NCBI GenBank assembly: GCA_964352615.1
Contig: CAYGSG010000007.1
Location: forward strand, 1-64,000
Reading direction: 5' to 3'
Length of the DNA: 64,000 bases
From: OFTM382 sp964352615
GTDB lineage: Bacteria; Planctomycetota; Phycisphaerae; Phycisphaerales; UBA1924
In this document: in pieces, positions 1 through 8,035 of the stretch
Position numbering within the stretch: the first letter of the stretch is position 1
Layout: every line of letters starts with the position of its first letter
The notes under the pieces: generated by a model
Told to the model about the DNA's origin: nothing
The model's input: only the letters and a program-made list of their open reading frames with translations
The model's database searches: none
Position numbers and translations under genes: made by a program

Positions 1-20
1 CGAGCAACCCAATCATCCAT

Positions 21-1127
21 GTGGGACACAAATCCTACCGGAAGACGGACGGCACGCCGGCACGCACCAAGACCTACTACGCGGAGTGGAGCCTCGGCAA
101 CAAACAGCGTCGCAAGAGTCTCGGCACCAAGAACAAGGCGGCCGCGATTAATGCGGCTCATTCCCTCCATGACAAGCTCTGCAACGGCGAACGCCTCGAA
201 GCTCCCAAGGAGTACAGCGTCGATGAGGCGGTGAAGCTGTACCTCGATACCTGTCGGGCCCGGCGGCTCAAGCGGAGGACCATGGCGGCGTACGGGTACA
301 CGCTGGGTAAGCTCGCGGTGTTCTGCGAAGATCGGGCCGTGGTGTATCTTGGCCGATTCGGCCAGATCGAGTTCTGGGCGTTCATCGATACGATGAATCA
401 CTTGGCGAAGAAGACGGTGTACGACCGCAAGGTGATTGTGCAGCAGTTCTTCAAGTGGTGCTGCGACGACGCCGAGATCATCCAGAAGAACCCGATCCGA
501 AAGCTCAAGCTGAAGAAGCCGGCGTCAAAGAAACAGCCGTGCTTCACACCCGAGCAGATCCGCACGATGATCGACACCGCGGACGACTATCTCCGGCCCA
601 TCATCGTGTTCCTCGCCTACACGGGCTGCCGCGTGGGTGAGATGCGAGACCTGCTTTGGGAAGATGTCCACCTCGACGCCAATGGCAACGGCGTGCTCGA
701 CATTCGTCACGGCGGTTCCGACGACGAGACCAAGGGCAAGGAGTCGCGTCGCATCCCGATCCACTCCGAGCTGCGGCCGTACTTGGAATCGATGCCTCGG
801 ATCGATGAGCGGGTGTTCCACTCTCGCCCGTCCAAGCGGTACCCCCGCGGAAATGGCAAGCTCGTCGATACCCGCTTGTTGGATCAGGTGAAGGCGTTGT
901 GTGAAGAGTGCGGCTTTCAAAATTCCAGGCAGTACAAGGTGCACTCATTTCGGCACGCGTTCGTCTCGATGCTCGCCCGGCAAAACGTGTCGTACCGATA
1001 CGCACTGCAGCTCGTCGGGCACTCGTCGAGCAAGATTCTCGATCTGTACTTCTCCGTCTATGACGAAGACGCCGCGAGGGCGATTGAATCGATCGAGCTC
1101 CCGCCCGGTCAGCCGGCCGAGGACTGA
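21..1127 (+). CDS. Tyrosine recombinase / phage-type integrase, 5' end uncertain
   Basis: Site-specific recombinase that would cut and rejoin DNA through a tyrosine, probably the integrase of the mobile region that follows. The catalytic set is visible: Arg in TGCRVGE (about residue 204), the HSFRH box (His 308, Arg 311), GHSS (His 334) and the Tyr in LDLYFSV (about 343). The N-terminal part (65-160) looks like the SAM-like core-binding domain. The frame begins with GTG at 21 but stays open to the window edge, so the true start may lie upstream. Its 3' end overlaps the next, convergent gene by 19 bases. The family call is firm; target site and direction of mobility cannot be read here. Confidence 0.9.
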   Translation: MGHKSYRKTDGTPARTKTYYAEWSLGNKQRRKSLGTKNKAAAINAAHSLHDKLCNGERLEAPKEYSVDEAVKLYLDTCRARRLKRRTMAAYGYTLGKLAVFCEDRAVVYLGRFGQIEFWAFIDTMNHLAKKTVYDRKVIVQQFFKWCCDDAEIIQKNPIRKLKLKKPASKKQPCFTPEQIRTMIDTADDYLRPIIVFLAYTGCRVGEMRDLLWEDVHLDANGNGVLDIRHGGSDDETKGKESRRIPIHSELRPYLESMPRIDERVFHSRPSKRYPRGNGKLVDTRLLDQVKALCEECGFQNSRQYKVHSFRHAFVSMLARQNVSYRYALQLVGHSSSKILDLYFSVYDEDAARAIESIELPPGQPAED

Positions 1128-1681
1128 GCAACCCCAACATCGAAGGGCTCACGGTGCAATCTCGCCCACGCTTCACGGGCCGCTCGTGTGAACTCGGTCT
1201 TGGTGCCAACGCGGGTGAAGCGGGCACCTTCATGATGCACAAGGCCAGCGGCAGACCAGAATCGCAGGCTGACACGGGCGGCGTAGTCGGGCAGCTCCTC
1301 GCCGAGCCAGCAGCCCGCGGCGGCCTTGATGGCGGCAAAGAGCTGCGGCTTCGGCGTGCTCGCGACAGCGGCGACCACGACCCGGTAGTACGGCAGCGGC
1401 ACCTTGTACGGCCTCGCCGACGCGTCGGGACGGACCTCGGTCAGTGCGAGGCCGCGGGGTGAGTCTTCAACGCTGTAGGTGGCGGCACGAACGCGGGCAC
1501 GTGGGCCGACGATCCGCCGGCGGCGGGCGTCGTTGAGCGTGTCGATCTCCGCGGTCACTGCGGCTTCGAGATCGTTCAGCTTGCGGACTAGCGTCGCGTT
1601 TGTACCTGAGCGTTTCGCAAGCTCGCGTACCTCCGCGAGCACCACATGCCAGTCTTGCTGTCGTGTACCTGGTCGCGTCAT
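1109..1681 (-). CDS. Hypothetical protein, 190 aa
   Basis: Not recognised. A basic soluble protein with an N-terminal helical stretch (residues 10-60, rich in Glu, Arg and Leu) that could form a coiled coil, then a mixed region containing several aromatic residues (PYYRVVVAAV, RFWSAAG). There is no signal peptide or membrane segment. It converges on the integrase and overlaps its last codons. It is probably island cargo or an integrase accessory gene. It is kept as real because it is long, starts with a normal ATG and faces a divergent neighbour across a 218-base gap. That gap (1682-1899) shows no gene and probably holds the promoters of both flanking genes. Confidence 0.55.
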   Translation of the reverse strand: MTRPGTRQQDWHVVLAEVRELAKRSGTNATLVRKLNDLEAAVTAEIDTLNDARRRRIVGPRARVRAATYSVEDSPRGLALTEVRPDASARPYKVPLPYYRVVVAAVASTPKPQLFAAIKAAAGCWLGEELPDYAARVSLRFWSAAGLVHHEGARFTRVGTKTEFTRAAREAWARLHREPFDVGVAQSSAG

Positions 1682-1899
1682 CGGAGCGTCATGGTACGCC
1701 GATTATGCGTGTTAGCGTGTATCAGGCGTACCCGTAGTTGATCTTCGGCTGCAGGATCCAACGCGGTTCGGCTGCATTTCCTAAACCTTGCAAACTTCAG
1801 TCGACAATCTTGCACTTTCTGACGCCCTGGCCCTTGCCTTTTCATCCGGGCGGGGTGTACTACGCCGGTTCCCCACTACGGCGTACATGGAGGCAAGCG

Positions 1900-2256
1900 A
1901 TGAGCGATAGCACGAAGACGGCGAGCGAGATCGAATCAGCGGGCGAGCGGCTGCTCACATGGGCAAAGCAGACCGGCGACGTGCTCACCATCGCTGCCAC
2001 ATTTGGTCGCGACGAGGAGTCCGGAGGGATGGCGTCGCGGCCGGAGGCCCTGTTCGCCGCTTCGATGGGCTGGCTCACTGAGACCGAAGTCGCGGTGCTC
2101 CTCGCTCAGCTCGATGTGGCGGTGTTGGTCCTGCTCTCGCGAATCGCACCGCACACGGATCTCGGCGAGGAGGCGTTCCGACGGATCGTCAACAACACAC
2201 GTCGGCAGATGCTCGACGATGAGGGGCTCGACCTCTGCACCGAATGCGGCGGATGA
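1900..2256 (+). CDS. Hypothetical acidic protein, 118 aa
   Basis: Unrecognised small acidic protein. The start is the ATG at 1900, which has a good ribosome binding site (GGAGG six bases upstream); the frame is open further 5' but without a comparable signal. The sequence is mainly helical, with a hydrophobic stretch (VAVLLAQLDVAVLVLL) more like a buried helix than a membrane anchor. It ends in a CTEC motif, which with only two cysteines is too little to call a zinc site. It lies with two other small unknown genes just upstream of the serine recombinase, so it may belong to that mobile module. Confidence 0.6.
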   Translation: MSDSTKTASEIESAGERLLTWAKQTGDVLTIAATFGRDEESGGMASRPEALFAASMGWLTETEVAVLLAQLDVAVLVLLSRIAPHTDLGEEAFRRIVNNTRRQMLDDEGLDLCTECGG

Positions 2257-2370
2257 GAGAGAGGGGCTCGCCGCGGCGTTGACGCGTCGCGGCGGGTTTG
2301 GTGGTTTAGTCCTTTACATGAAAGAGGTACCCAGATGGACGCACAGATCTGATTTCGCGGAAGCGATGGT

Positions 2371-2727
2371 TTGGACAAGAAGATTCGCATGATCGCCGGC
2401 CGATGCGGCGGGGCGACTCGCGGCATGCCCAGGACGTTATTGCTTGCGATTTCGGCACCCGATCCGACGACGACGCCGGACTGCGAACACGCGGAGCCGC
2501 GTGCGTTCTGGATCAATCAGCTCGACACGGAGATCACCTTCAAGGCGGCGGCCGAGATGCTCGGTGCGATGCAGGGGCTGATCGACATGCTTGAGGGCGA
2601 GTTCGTTGATCGCTTCGGCCAAGAGTTCAGAGAGGTCATCGACGACGCCCGCGGTCGCGGGCACTCGGTCCGGATGAACCTGGTGCCGACGGAACCGGTG
2701 ACGGCGCGCCCGTGGCCGACCCGGTGA
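2371..2727 (+). CDS. Hypothetical protein, 118 aa, start uncertain
   Basis: Not recognised. The longest form begins at TTG 2371; ATG codons at 2389 and 2425 are alternatives. The central part (WINQLDTEITFKAAAEML and following) is amphipathic and acidic. A small DNA-associated accessory protein is conceivable, but nothing specific shows it. It is co-directional with its neighbours, about 115 bases after the previous gene and 100 before the next. Confidence is limited by the unclear start and the absence of a recognisable domain. Confidence 0.45.
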   Translation: MDKKIRMIAGRCGGATRGMPRTLLLAISAPDPTTTPDCEHAEPRAFWINQLDTEITFKAAAEMLGAMQGLIDMLEGEFVDRFGQEFREVIDDARGRGHSVRMNLVPTEPVTARPWPTR

Positions 2728-2826
2728 GATCAGAGAAGCTGCGAAACCTGCCAATTGTGGCGGACGGCATGCCAACAGAAATCTGCACCAGATCACACGA
2801 TTGAAGGAAGGAGTTTGGGCGGCGTC

Positions 2827-3069
2827 ATGGAAGTACAGAAGCGGAAGAGCATGAACCAGCACGACCGGTCATCAGATCCGCCCGGAGGCGGGGGCGACGG
2901 AAGCCCTCGCCGACGCGGGCGGAAGGCGAAGCCGGTCAGGTTCGCTGCCGCTGAGTACAGACAGCAGTCGCCCCAGGAGGAGCAGCTTTTCCGTGAGGCC
3001 GTCCGCCTCCTGATCGCAGTGATCGCTCGCGATGTTCTGGACGGCCATAAGGAGAGCAGGCATGAATGA
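2827..3069 (+). CDS. Small basic protein upstream of the serine recombinase, 80 aa
   Basis: Short protein with a Gly/Pro/Arg-rich N-terminus (GGGGDGSPRRRGRKAK, an AT-hook-like or nucleic-acid-binding look) and an amphipathic C-terminal helix (QLFREAVRLLIAVIARDVL). A GGAAGGAG stretch lies just upstream of the ATG at 2827. The last codons overlap the start of the recombinase by eight bases (ATGAATGA), which argues for translational coupling. By position it could be a directionality factor or regulator of the recombinase; that is inference only. Confidence 0.55.
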   Translation: MEVQKRKSMNQHDRSSDPPGGGGDGSPRRRGRKAKPVRFAAAEYRQQSPQEEQLFREAVRLLIAVIARDVLDGHKESRHE

Positions 3070-5005
3070 TCAGCCGCTCAAAGGGGAATACGGAATCCCC
3101 GTCTACAGATCCTCGACAGAGGAACAGCTCGAATCGGTCCCCGCACAACGCCGGTACATCGGCGAGTGGTTCATACGGGCGGGCATGATCGCGTTGGACG
3201 CGATCGACTTCGGCGGTCGGACAGGATCCGACGAACGGAACATTGACGCCATCGCTGATGAGGCGATCCGTCGCAAGCTGGCCGGCGAGACGGTGAATCA
3301 CCTTGTGTTCTATGACTCGACGCGTCGGGCACGCACGGGGGCACAGCACTGGATGACCGTCAAGCACAAGCTCGGGCTGCACGGAATCCGGGTGATCGCG
3401 ATCACCCGGTGGTCGCCGGTAAAGATGCCGGGTGAGGACATCCTCGACTGCATCGATGCGTATGCGGCCAGGCAGTCGTCGGAGACGGCCGCGAACGCGT
3501 CGGCTCGGAACTCGCAGCTTAGGTTGTTGGATAGCAAGCGGAATCATTCTTCGCGAGCACCGTTCGGACTCGACCGGCTGTACATCGACAGCAAGGACGA
3601 GCCGGTCGAGATCGTCCGAGAGCACCCGGATGCCACTCGGGACGTGATCGACGCGGTGACCGGCGAGACGAAGTACACGCTTGAGAAAGGCGAGTTCTAC
3701 GACAAGTCGGACCGGCATCGCGTGGAGCTCATCGAGGGCCGGGCCGACAGGGTGCACACCGTGCGTCAGATTTATCACCTGAAGTACATGAAGGGTCTCG
3801 GTCCGGATCAGACTGCCAGGGCACTGAATGATGCTGGGGTGGTGTCACCGCGAGGTGCGTTCTGGAGTTCGTCAACCATCCATAGCATCGCCAGAAACCC
3901 TGTGTACCTTGGCCGCGGGCGGGCGAACTGGATCAGCCAAGCGTTCTACTACCGGCAGCATCCGGATGGACCAAGGCCAACGGGCCGCGAGGTTGGCGTC
4001 CCCGAGAAGGTGTACCGACCGCGTGAAGACTGGGTCTTTCGCGAGTACGACGGTCTACGTGACTTCCTGCCGGCTGATGTCCGCGAGAAGGCCGAGGCCG
4101 CGATCGATGACTATCTGGAGCGGGCCGCGTCCGGACGCGTACCGCAGAAGAAGAAGCTCAAGGCAAACGGTCGGGGCACGTGGCCGCTGAGCGGGATCCT
4201 GATCGACGAGCGGATCGGTAAGCCGATGGCCGGCACCGACTCCGGTCGAACGCGTCACCGCTACTACACATCGAACAGCCTCGACAACCTCGCGAAGTCG
4301 GAACTGAAGGTCAAGCGTGCGATGATCCCGGCGGACCCTCTGGAGCGGTTCGTGCTTGAGCGAGTTGAGCAGGTTGTCTGCTCGCTGCCCACGCTCCGCG
4401 ATGACATCGCGGCCGAGTTGATGCGGCAGCAGGCCGAGCGTGAGAAGCAGAAGGGAAACCTGCCAGAGCTGAAGAAGCAGCTCGAACGAGTGAACAAGGC
4501 CATCGCAGTACAGGACCGGATGCTTTCTCGCGTCGATGACACCGCACGCATCGAGGCGGAAATCGAACGGCTCAACGATGAGGCAACGGCACTTGTTCAG
4601 CAAATCACACTGCTTGGTGGCAGTGAAGAACTCGCCGACGAACAGATCGATGAGATGGTCGGCGTTGTCGTCGAACGGCTCGAAGCCCTGGGCACCGAAG
4701 CTCTCGACGGCGACCGCACCGCACTTCGATCGCTTTGCGAAGTCCTCATCGACGAAGCCATCGCGAATCCGGAGACGCGTGAGGTGCGGTTTAGGTTCGC
4801 TGTGCCCGGCTGGGCGTTCGAGGACGCAATTGGAAGGGCAGTACCCAAGCTCGAACCCAAGCTTGGGGGGCATCCTTCCAAATGGACAAGCGTGACGCTT
4901 GGAGAGGCAACCGCTTGTGTACCAAAGCGTTGCAACAGAAAATGCCGTCGAGGCTTCAAACGGCTTGGATGTGACTCTTGCCGTCGTGGGCATGAGGCCG
5001 CATGA
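3062..5005 (+). CDS. Large serine recombinase (resolvase/integrase family), 647 aa
   Basis: Catalyses DNA strand exchange through a serine nucleophile. The resolvase domain begins with YRSSTEEQ (Ser 18 the likely nucleophile, Arg 16 beside it). A Recombinase domain follows (about 200-310, with ARALNDAGVVSPRG and NPVYLGRG), then a degenerate zinc-ribbon region (about 380-420, WPLSGIL to RHRYY), a long coiled coil (about 455-530) and a C-terminal domain. The ribbon has no cysteines, yet the extreme C-terminus (last 30 residues) has five in a CxxxxCxxxC and CxxC pattern. The start at 3062 overlaps the preceding small gene, with AAGGAG upstream. Length fits large serine integrases. Confidence 0.9.
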   Translation: MNDQPLKGEYGIPVYRSSTEEQLESVPAQRRYIGEWFIRAGMIALDAIDFGGRTGSDERNIDAIADEAIRRKLAGETVNHLVFYDSTRRARTGAQHWMTVKHKLGLHGIRVIAITRWSPVKMPGEDILDCIDAYAARQSSETAANASARNSQLRLLDSKRNHSSRAPFGLDRLYIDSKDEPVEIVREHPDATRDVIDAVTGETKYTLEKGEFYDKSDRHRVELIEGRADRVHTVRQIYHLKYMKGLGPDQTARALNDAGVVSPRGAFWSSSTIHSIARNPVYLGRGRANWISQAFYYRQHPDGPRPTGREVGVPEKVYRPREDWVFREYDGLRDFLPADVREKAEAAIDDYLERAASGRVPQKKKLKANGRGTWPLSGILIDERIGKPMAGTDSGRTRHRYYTSNSLDNLAKSELKVKRAMIPADPLERFVLERVEQVVCSLPTLRDDIAAELMRQQAEREKQKGNLPELKKQLERVNKAIAVQDRMLSRVDDTARIEAEIERLNDEATALVQQITLLGGSEELADEQIDEMVGVVVERLEALGTEALDGDRTALRSLCEVLIDEAIANPETREVRFRFAVPGWAFEDAIGRAVPKLEPKLGGHPSKWTSVTLGEATACVPKRCNRKCRRGFKRLGCDSCRRGHEAA

Positions 5006-5064
5006 GGATCTTGGTCCATTGAGGCAGGATCCGTCTTGAAGCGTTGATGACATCGTTTTCGCCC

Positions 5065-5124
5065 CCCTTGGTCTAACGGCCAAGGGCGGCTTTGAAAAAA
5101 ATCGCGACGACGGCTCCGCCGTCG
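5065..5124 (+). repeat. Two hairpins downstream of the serine recombinase
   Basis: Positions 5065-5071 (CCCTTGG) pair with 5080-5086 (CCAAGGG). Positions 5108-5114 (CGACGGC) pair with 5118-5124 (GCCGTCG) across a 3-base loop. An A-run, not a T-run, separates them on the plus strand, so these are not a standard plus-strand terminator. They could be regulatory structures ahead of the next gene or part of a recombination site. Confidence 0.4.
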
Positions 5125-5140
5125 AGCACACGGAGGAGAC

Positions 5141-5998
5141 ATGCACGACGGCTCACTCAGCGATATCGAGAAGGCGTGGCTCATTGGCATCGACGCTCTG
5201 CTGATGCACGGTTCGCCGCAAGGACATGCGGTGACAGCGGGACGGATCGTCGATCTGTGGGGTGCGGGCGGGACCGAGTTCAAGAAGGAGCTTGCCCATC
5301 GGGCGGAAATTTGGAACAAGCGTCAGGTACACATGACGATGGTGGTTTCTGACCACATGGGACCGTGTCATAGGTTGCTTCAGTTGTTGGATCTGCCCAG
5401 TGAAAGTCATTCCAAGAATCAACAGACCACTCCGAAGCCGAAACGGAAGGGTCCAAACAGATCCGTGGTTCGGCCGAGTTGCCGCAACACGCATCGACGG
5501 CAGATGACCGATGACGAAGTGGCGAGGTTTCTCAAGCTGATCGACGATCAAGGCATCGAGGCGGTCTTTGACCTTGGGAACTCGATCAACTCCAATGATG
5601 AGCTCTTTCGCCCCCCACTGATCGTGCTCGACCGGGTGGGAGTGTTCCATGAGCAGATCGCCCCTCTCTACGAGTGTGGTGAGATCAAGAGATCATGGGA
5701 TCCCAAACAGCGGGATCCGGCAATCGCTCTGGCGTTTGACTTGGCGTTACTCGTGATGCTGAGGGAGAAGAAGTGGACTTGGGTGATCTGCGATCGACAC
5801 TTCGCGAGACTGCCGTGGGGCCACTCGTGCAAGATGACGCCCGAAGGTCGACCGGGGTGGAAGCTGATCACCGCGATGCTTGAGGATGCGGGGCTGATCG
5901 AGCAGCGTAGCGGGCAGACTTGGCGATTGACGAAGGCTGGGAAGGCGGCGGCTGAGCAGGTGAGGGTAGAGTGGCGGCTGAATTCGACTGCTAATTGA
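5141..5998 (+). CDS. Hypothetical protein with probable C-terminal winged helix, 285 aa
   Basis: Not recognised as a named family. The N-terminal 75 residues are a mixed globular segment; a basic linker follows (residues 90-125, many Lys and Arg). The C-terminal part (about 235-275: GWKLITAMLEDAGLIEQR then WRLTKAGKAAAE) has the helix-turn-helix plus wing layout of a small DNA-binding domain, with the LTKAGK phrase common in MarR-like and SMF-like winged helices. A GGAGGAG ribosome binding site sits seven bases before the ATG. It is the last gene of the recombinase block and may be a regulator of that mobile module. Confidence 0.55.
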   Translation: MHDGSLSDIEKAWLIGIDALLMHGSPQGHAVTAGRIVDLWGAGGTEFKKELAHRAEIWNKRQVHMTMVVSDHMGPCHRLLQLLDLPSESHSKNQQTTPKPKRKGPNRSVVRPSCRNTHRRQMTDDEVARFLKLIDDQGIEAVFDLGNSINSNDELFRPPLIVLDRVGVFHEQIAPLYECGEIKRSWDPKQRDPAIALAFDLALLVMLREKKWTWVICDRHFARLPWGHSCKMTPEGRPGWKLITAMLEDAGLIEQRSGQTWRLTKAGKAAAEQVRVEWRLNSTAN

Positions 5999-6044
5999 GG
6001 TGAATGGGCATGTATAAAGTGTGTTGAGTTTTGCCTCACAGTTT

Positions 6045-7648
6045 TTACCACCCTGCACGCAGGATTTCATCCTTGGCGGTTCGCGCGAGTACCCGCTCGC
6101 AGGTTTCCCAATTCACAGGAAACACAGCATTGTATCGAACTTCAAATGGATGCTTCTGGGGCACAGCGTCGATCACCTTCTTGGCGTGCTCCTCTTCACC
6201 CATAGCAAGGTCGATCCACACGTCTTCCAGTACATCTGGGACTTGGCCGAACAGCGTGAAAATGCCTTGCAGTCTCGATGACAGCAGTTGGTGAACCCTG
6301 TCTTCGACAGATCCGAGGTATCGCATGTTGTAGATAAGCACGACATCATTATTCTGGCCGATACGCTGGATACGCCCCTTGCGCTGTTCGAGCCTAGTAG
6401 GGTTCCACGGAAGGTCGAGATTGATGAGCGTCCCCAGGCGCTGAAGATTCAATCCTTCGGACGCTGCATCGGTGCCGAGCAGCAATCGCAACGCACCGCT
6501 ACGCACATCGGCTTTGATCACCTCGCGATCACATGACTGAAATCGTCCATTCCTGTAAACCCCTGATCGCCCAGAGCCAGCATAGATGGCGATCGGTTCA
6601 TTAGGGAAGTCATTGATGAGTTGCTCTGCCAGCCACCGAACCGAGTCATAGTACTGGCTGAAGATAATGCAACCCCGATTCAGCCATGAGCGATTCCGGA
6701 GGCACTCAAGAACTACCGCATATTTAGGATCTCGCTCAGTGTTCGCTTCTAACGCCTTCACAAATTTCTCGAGCAGATGCCGCTCTGATTCAGTTAGTGA
6801 CTTTGACTGTACCGCTCTTGGCTCATCCGATGCATCATCAGCTTCTCGCTCCAATTGCACCTTGTCGAGATCTCGCCACGAGTTCAGCATCTGCTGGGCA
6901 GTTGCCTTACCTGCAGCTATCGTGCTGCCGACGCGGCGGAGCAAAAGAGTCCTTAAAAAGCCTGCCCCTCTTACACGGGCACCAAGTTCGCGACAGAAAG
7001 CTTCGGCCGTCTCGTACGCTTCCTTGAGGTACGGGGACAGCTTGATGGCATCATCGTCGTCTTCCCCGAACAGATCCACCCGGATCGGCTTAAGAAATGG
7101 CTCATTGGTTTCTGGGTCAATCGTGTCTTCGAGATACTTCCGACTTCTTCGAACTATGTGCCGAATAAATGGATTGTGGTCAGTGAAGAATCGCGGGAAC
7201 AACTGCCTCACGCGACTCTGGTCAGGTGGTCGCAAGCGATCCCAATCACTGCCCGAAGCTGTCACCTTCGAATCATCGATTTGGAGTGATCGCCGTATGA
7301 GCTCGAAGTCGCGATGCTCCTGCCGTGGGGGGAGTGGCGTTCTCACCCATTCCCATCGCTCTAGATCATCGTCTGGAGGATCGATTTGCCTTGTTACGAG
7401 ATTGAGTGCTTGTTCCGCCCGTTTCCATTTGCTCCACATCCCGCCAAGAACCGCGTCGCTACCTCTCGAAAGCACATCCAGTAGATCCCAAGCCTCAATG
7501 GGTCTCAGTTGAACAGGTGTCGCGGTTGCGAGAAGCATGCTCTTTGTCTGCTTCGATATCTCGTAGAGAAACTTAAGCAAGTTGTTGGGCTCGGGCTTCT
7601 CATCGTCCTTGCCATCGCCGAGGTTTTTGCGACGCGCGTTGTGTGCTT
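6045..7648 (-). pseudogene. SNF2-type helicase remnant, N-terminal half lost to an IS element
   Basis: The remaining 534 residues hold the end of helicase domain 1 (LLATATPVQL, motif III) and all of domain 2: SQYYDSVRWL, LLGTDAASEGLNLQ (motif V) and NPTRLEQRKGRIQRIGQ (motif VI), as in SNF2/RapA-like DNA translocases. The 5' break is exact: reading in from the IS edge the first residues are AHNARRKN, the second half of a DEAH box. Motifs I and Ia and the DE pair are gone, so no ATPase activity is possible. The open frame runs on into antisense IS sequence up to 7808, but that part is not helicase. The parent may have been a defence helicase; that is inference. Confidence 0.85.
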
Positions 7649-7727
7649 TGACCTGCCCCCCAGAAACTAGTCCACCCGCTATGCGATAATGCGGCGGTAA
7701 GGACGCATCTGGGAAGGCAGGTTTTTC

Positions 7728-8006
7728 ATGGCGAGGATCAGGCATTCGGCTGAGCAGATCATCAACAAGCTCCGGGAGGCGGAGGTGCTGCTGGGCGCGG
7801 GGACGCAAGTCCCCGAGGTAGCCAGGCAGCTGGGGGTGACGGTGCAGACGTACTACCGATGGCGCAAGGAGTACGGCGGGCTCAAGACAGACCAGGCGAA
7901 GAAGCTCAAGGAGCTCGAGCGTGAGAATGCCCGGCTCAAGAAGCTGGTGGCGGATCTTGCTCTGGACAAGGCGATGCTGCAGGAGGTGGCCTCGGGAAAC
8001 TTCTAA
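7728..8006 (+). CDS. IS3-family transposase OrfA, 92 aa
   Basis: N-terminal transposase part that binds the IS ends. Residues 1-55 form a helix-turn-helix (SAEQIINKLREAEVLL, then VARQLGVTVQTYYRWRKEY), typical of Tnp_1/HTH_8 OrfA proteins. A leucine-zipper-like helix (LKELERENARLKKLVADLAL) follows. The ATG at 7728 has a GGAAGGCAGG stretch upstream. It ends at a stop three codons after a slippery heptamer, from which the OrfAB fusion can be made. Confidence 0.92.
   Translation: MARIRHSAEQIINKLREAEVLLGAGTQVPEVARQLGVTVQTYYRWRKEYGGLKTDQAKKLKELERENARLKKLVADLALDKAMLQEVASGNF
7994..8000 (+). promoter_or_regulatory. Programmed -1 frameshift heptamer G_GGA_AAC
   Basis: In the orfA frame the bases read G GGA AAC, a perfect X XXY YYZ slippery site two codons before the orfA stop. 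A -1 slip continues in the orfB frame as KLLSPHRKREAIG, matching the usual beginning of OrfB in this IS group. This gives an OrfAB fusion transposase, the normal expression mode of IS3-family elements. Confidence 0.7.
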
Positions 8007-8035
8007 GCCCGCACCGGAAGCGTGAAGCGATCGGT

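Noticed and set aside
6045..7648. DISARM-type defence helicase (DrmD)
   Set aside because: Only C-terminal SNF2 motifs remain and no DrmA, DrmB, DrmC or methylase gene is nearby, so assignment to a defence system is not supported.
6045..7808. Helicase frame extended to an ATG at 7808
   Set aside because: The part beyond 7649 is antisense IS sequence and only by chance open, so it is not an N-terminus of the helicase.
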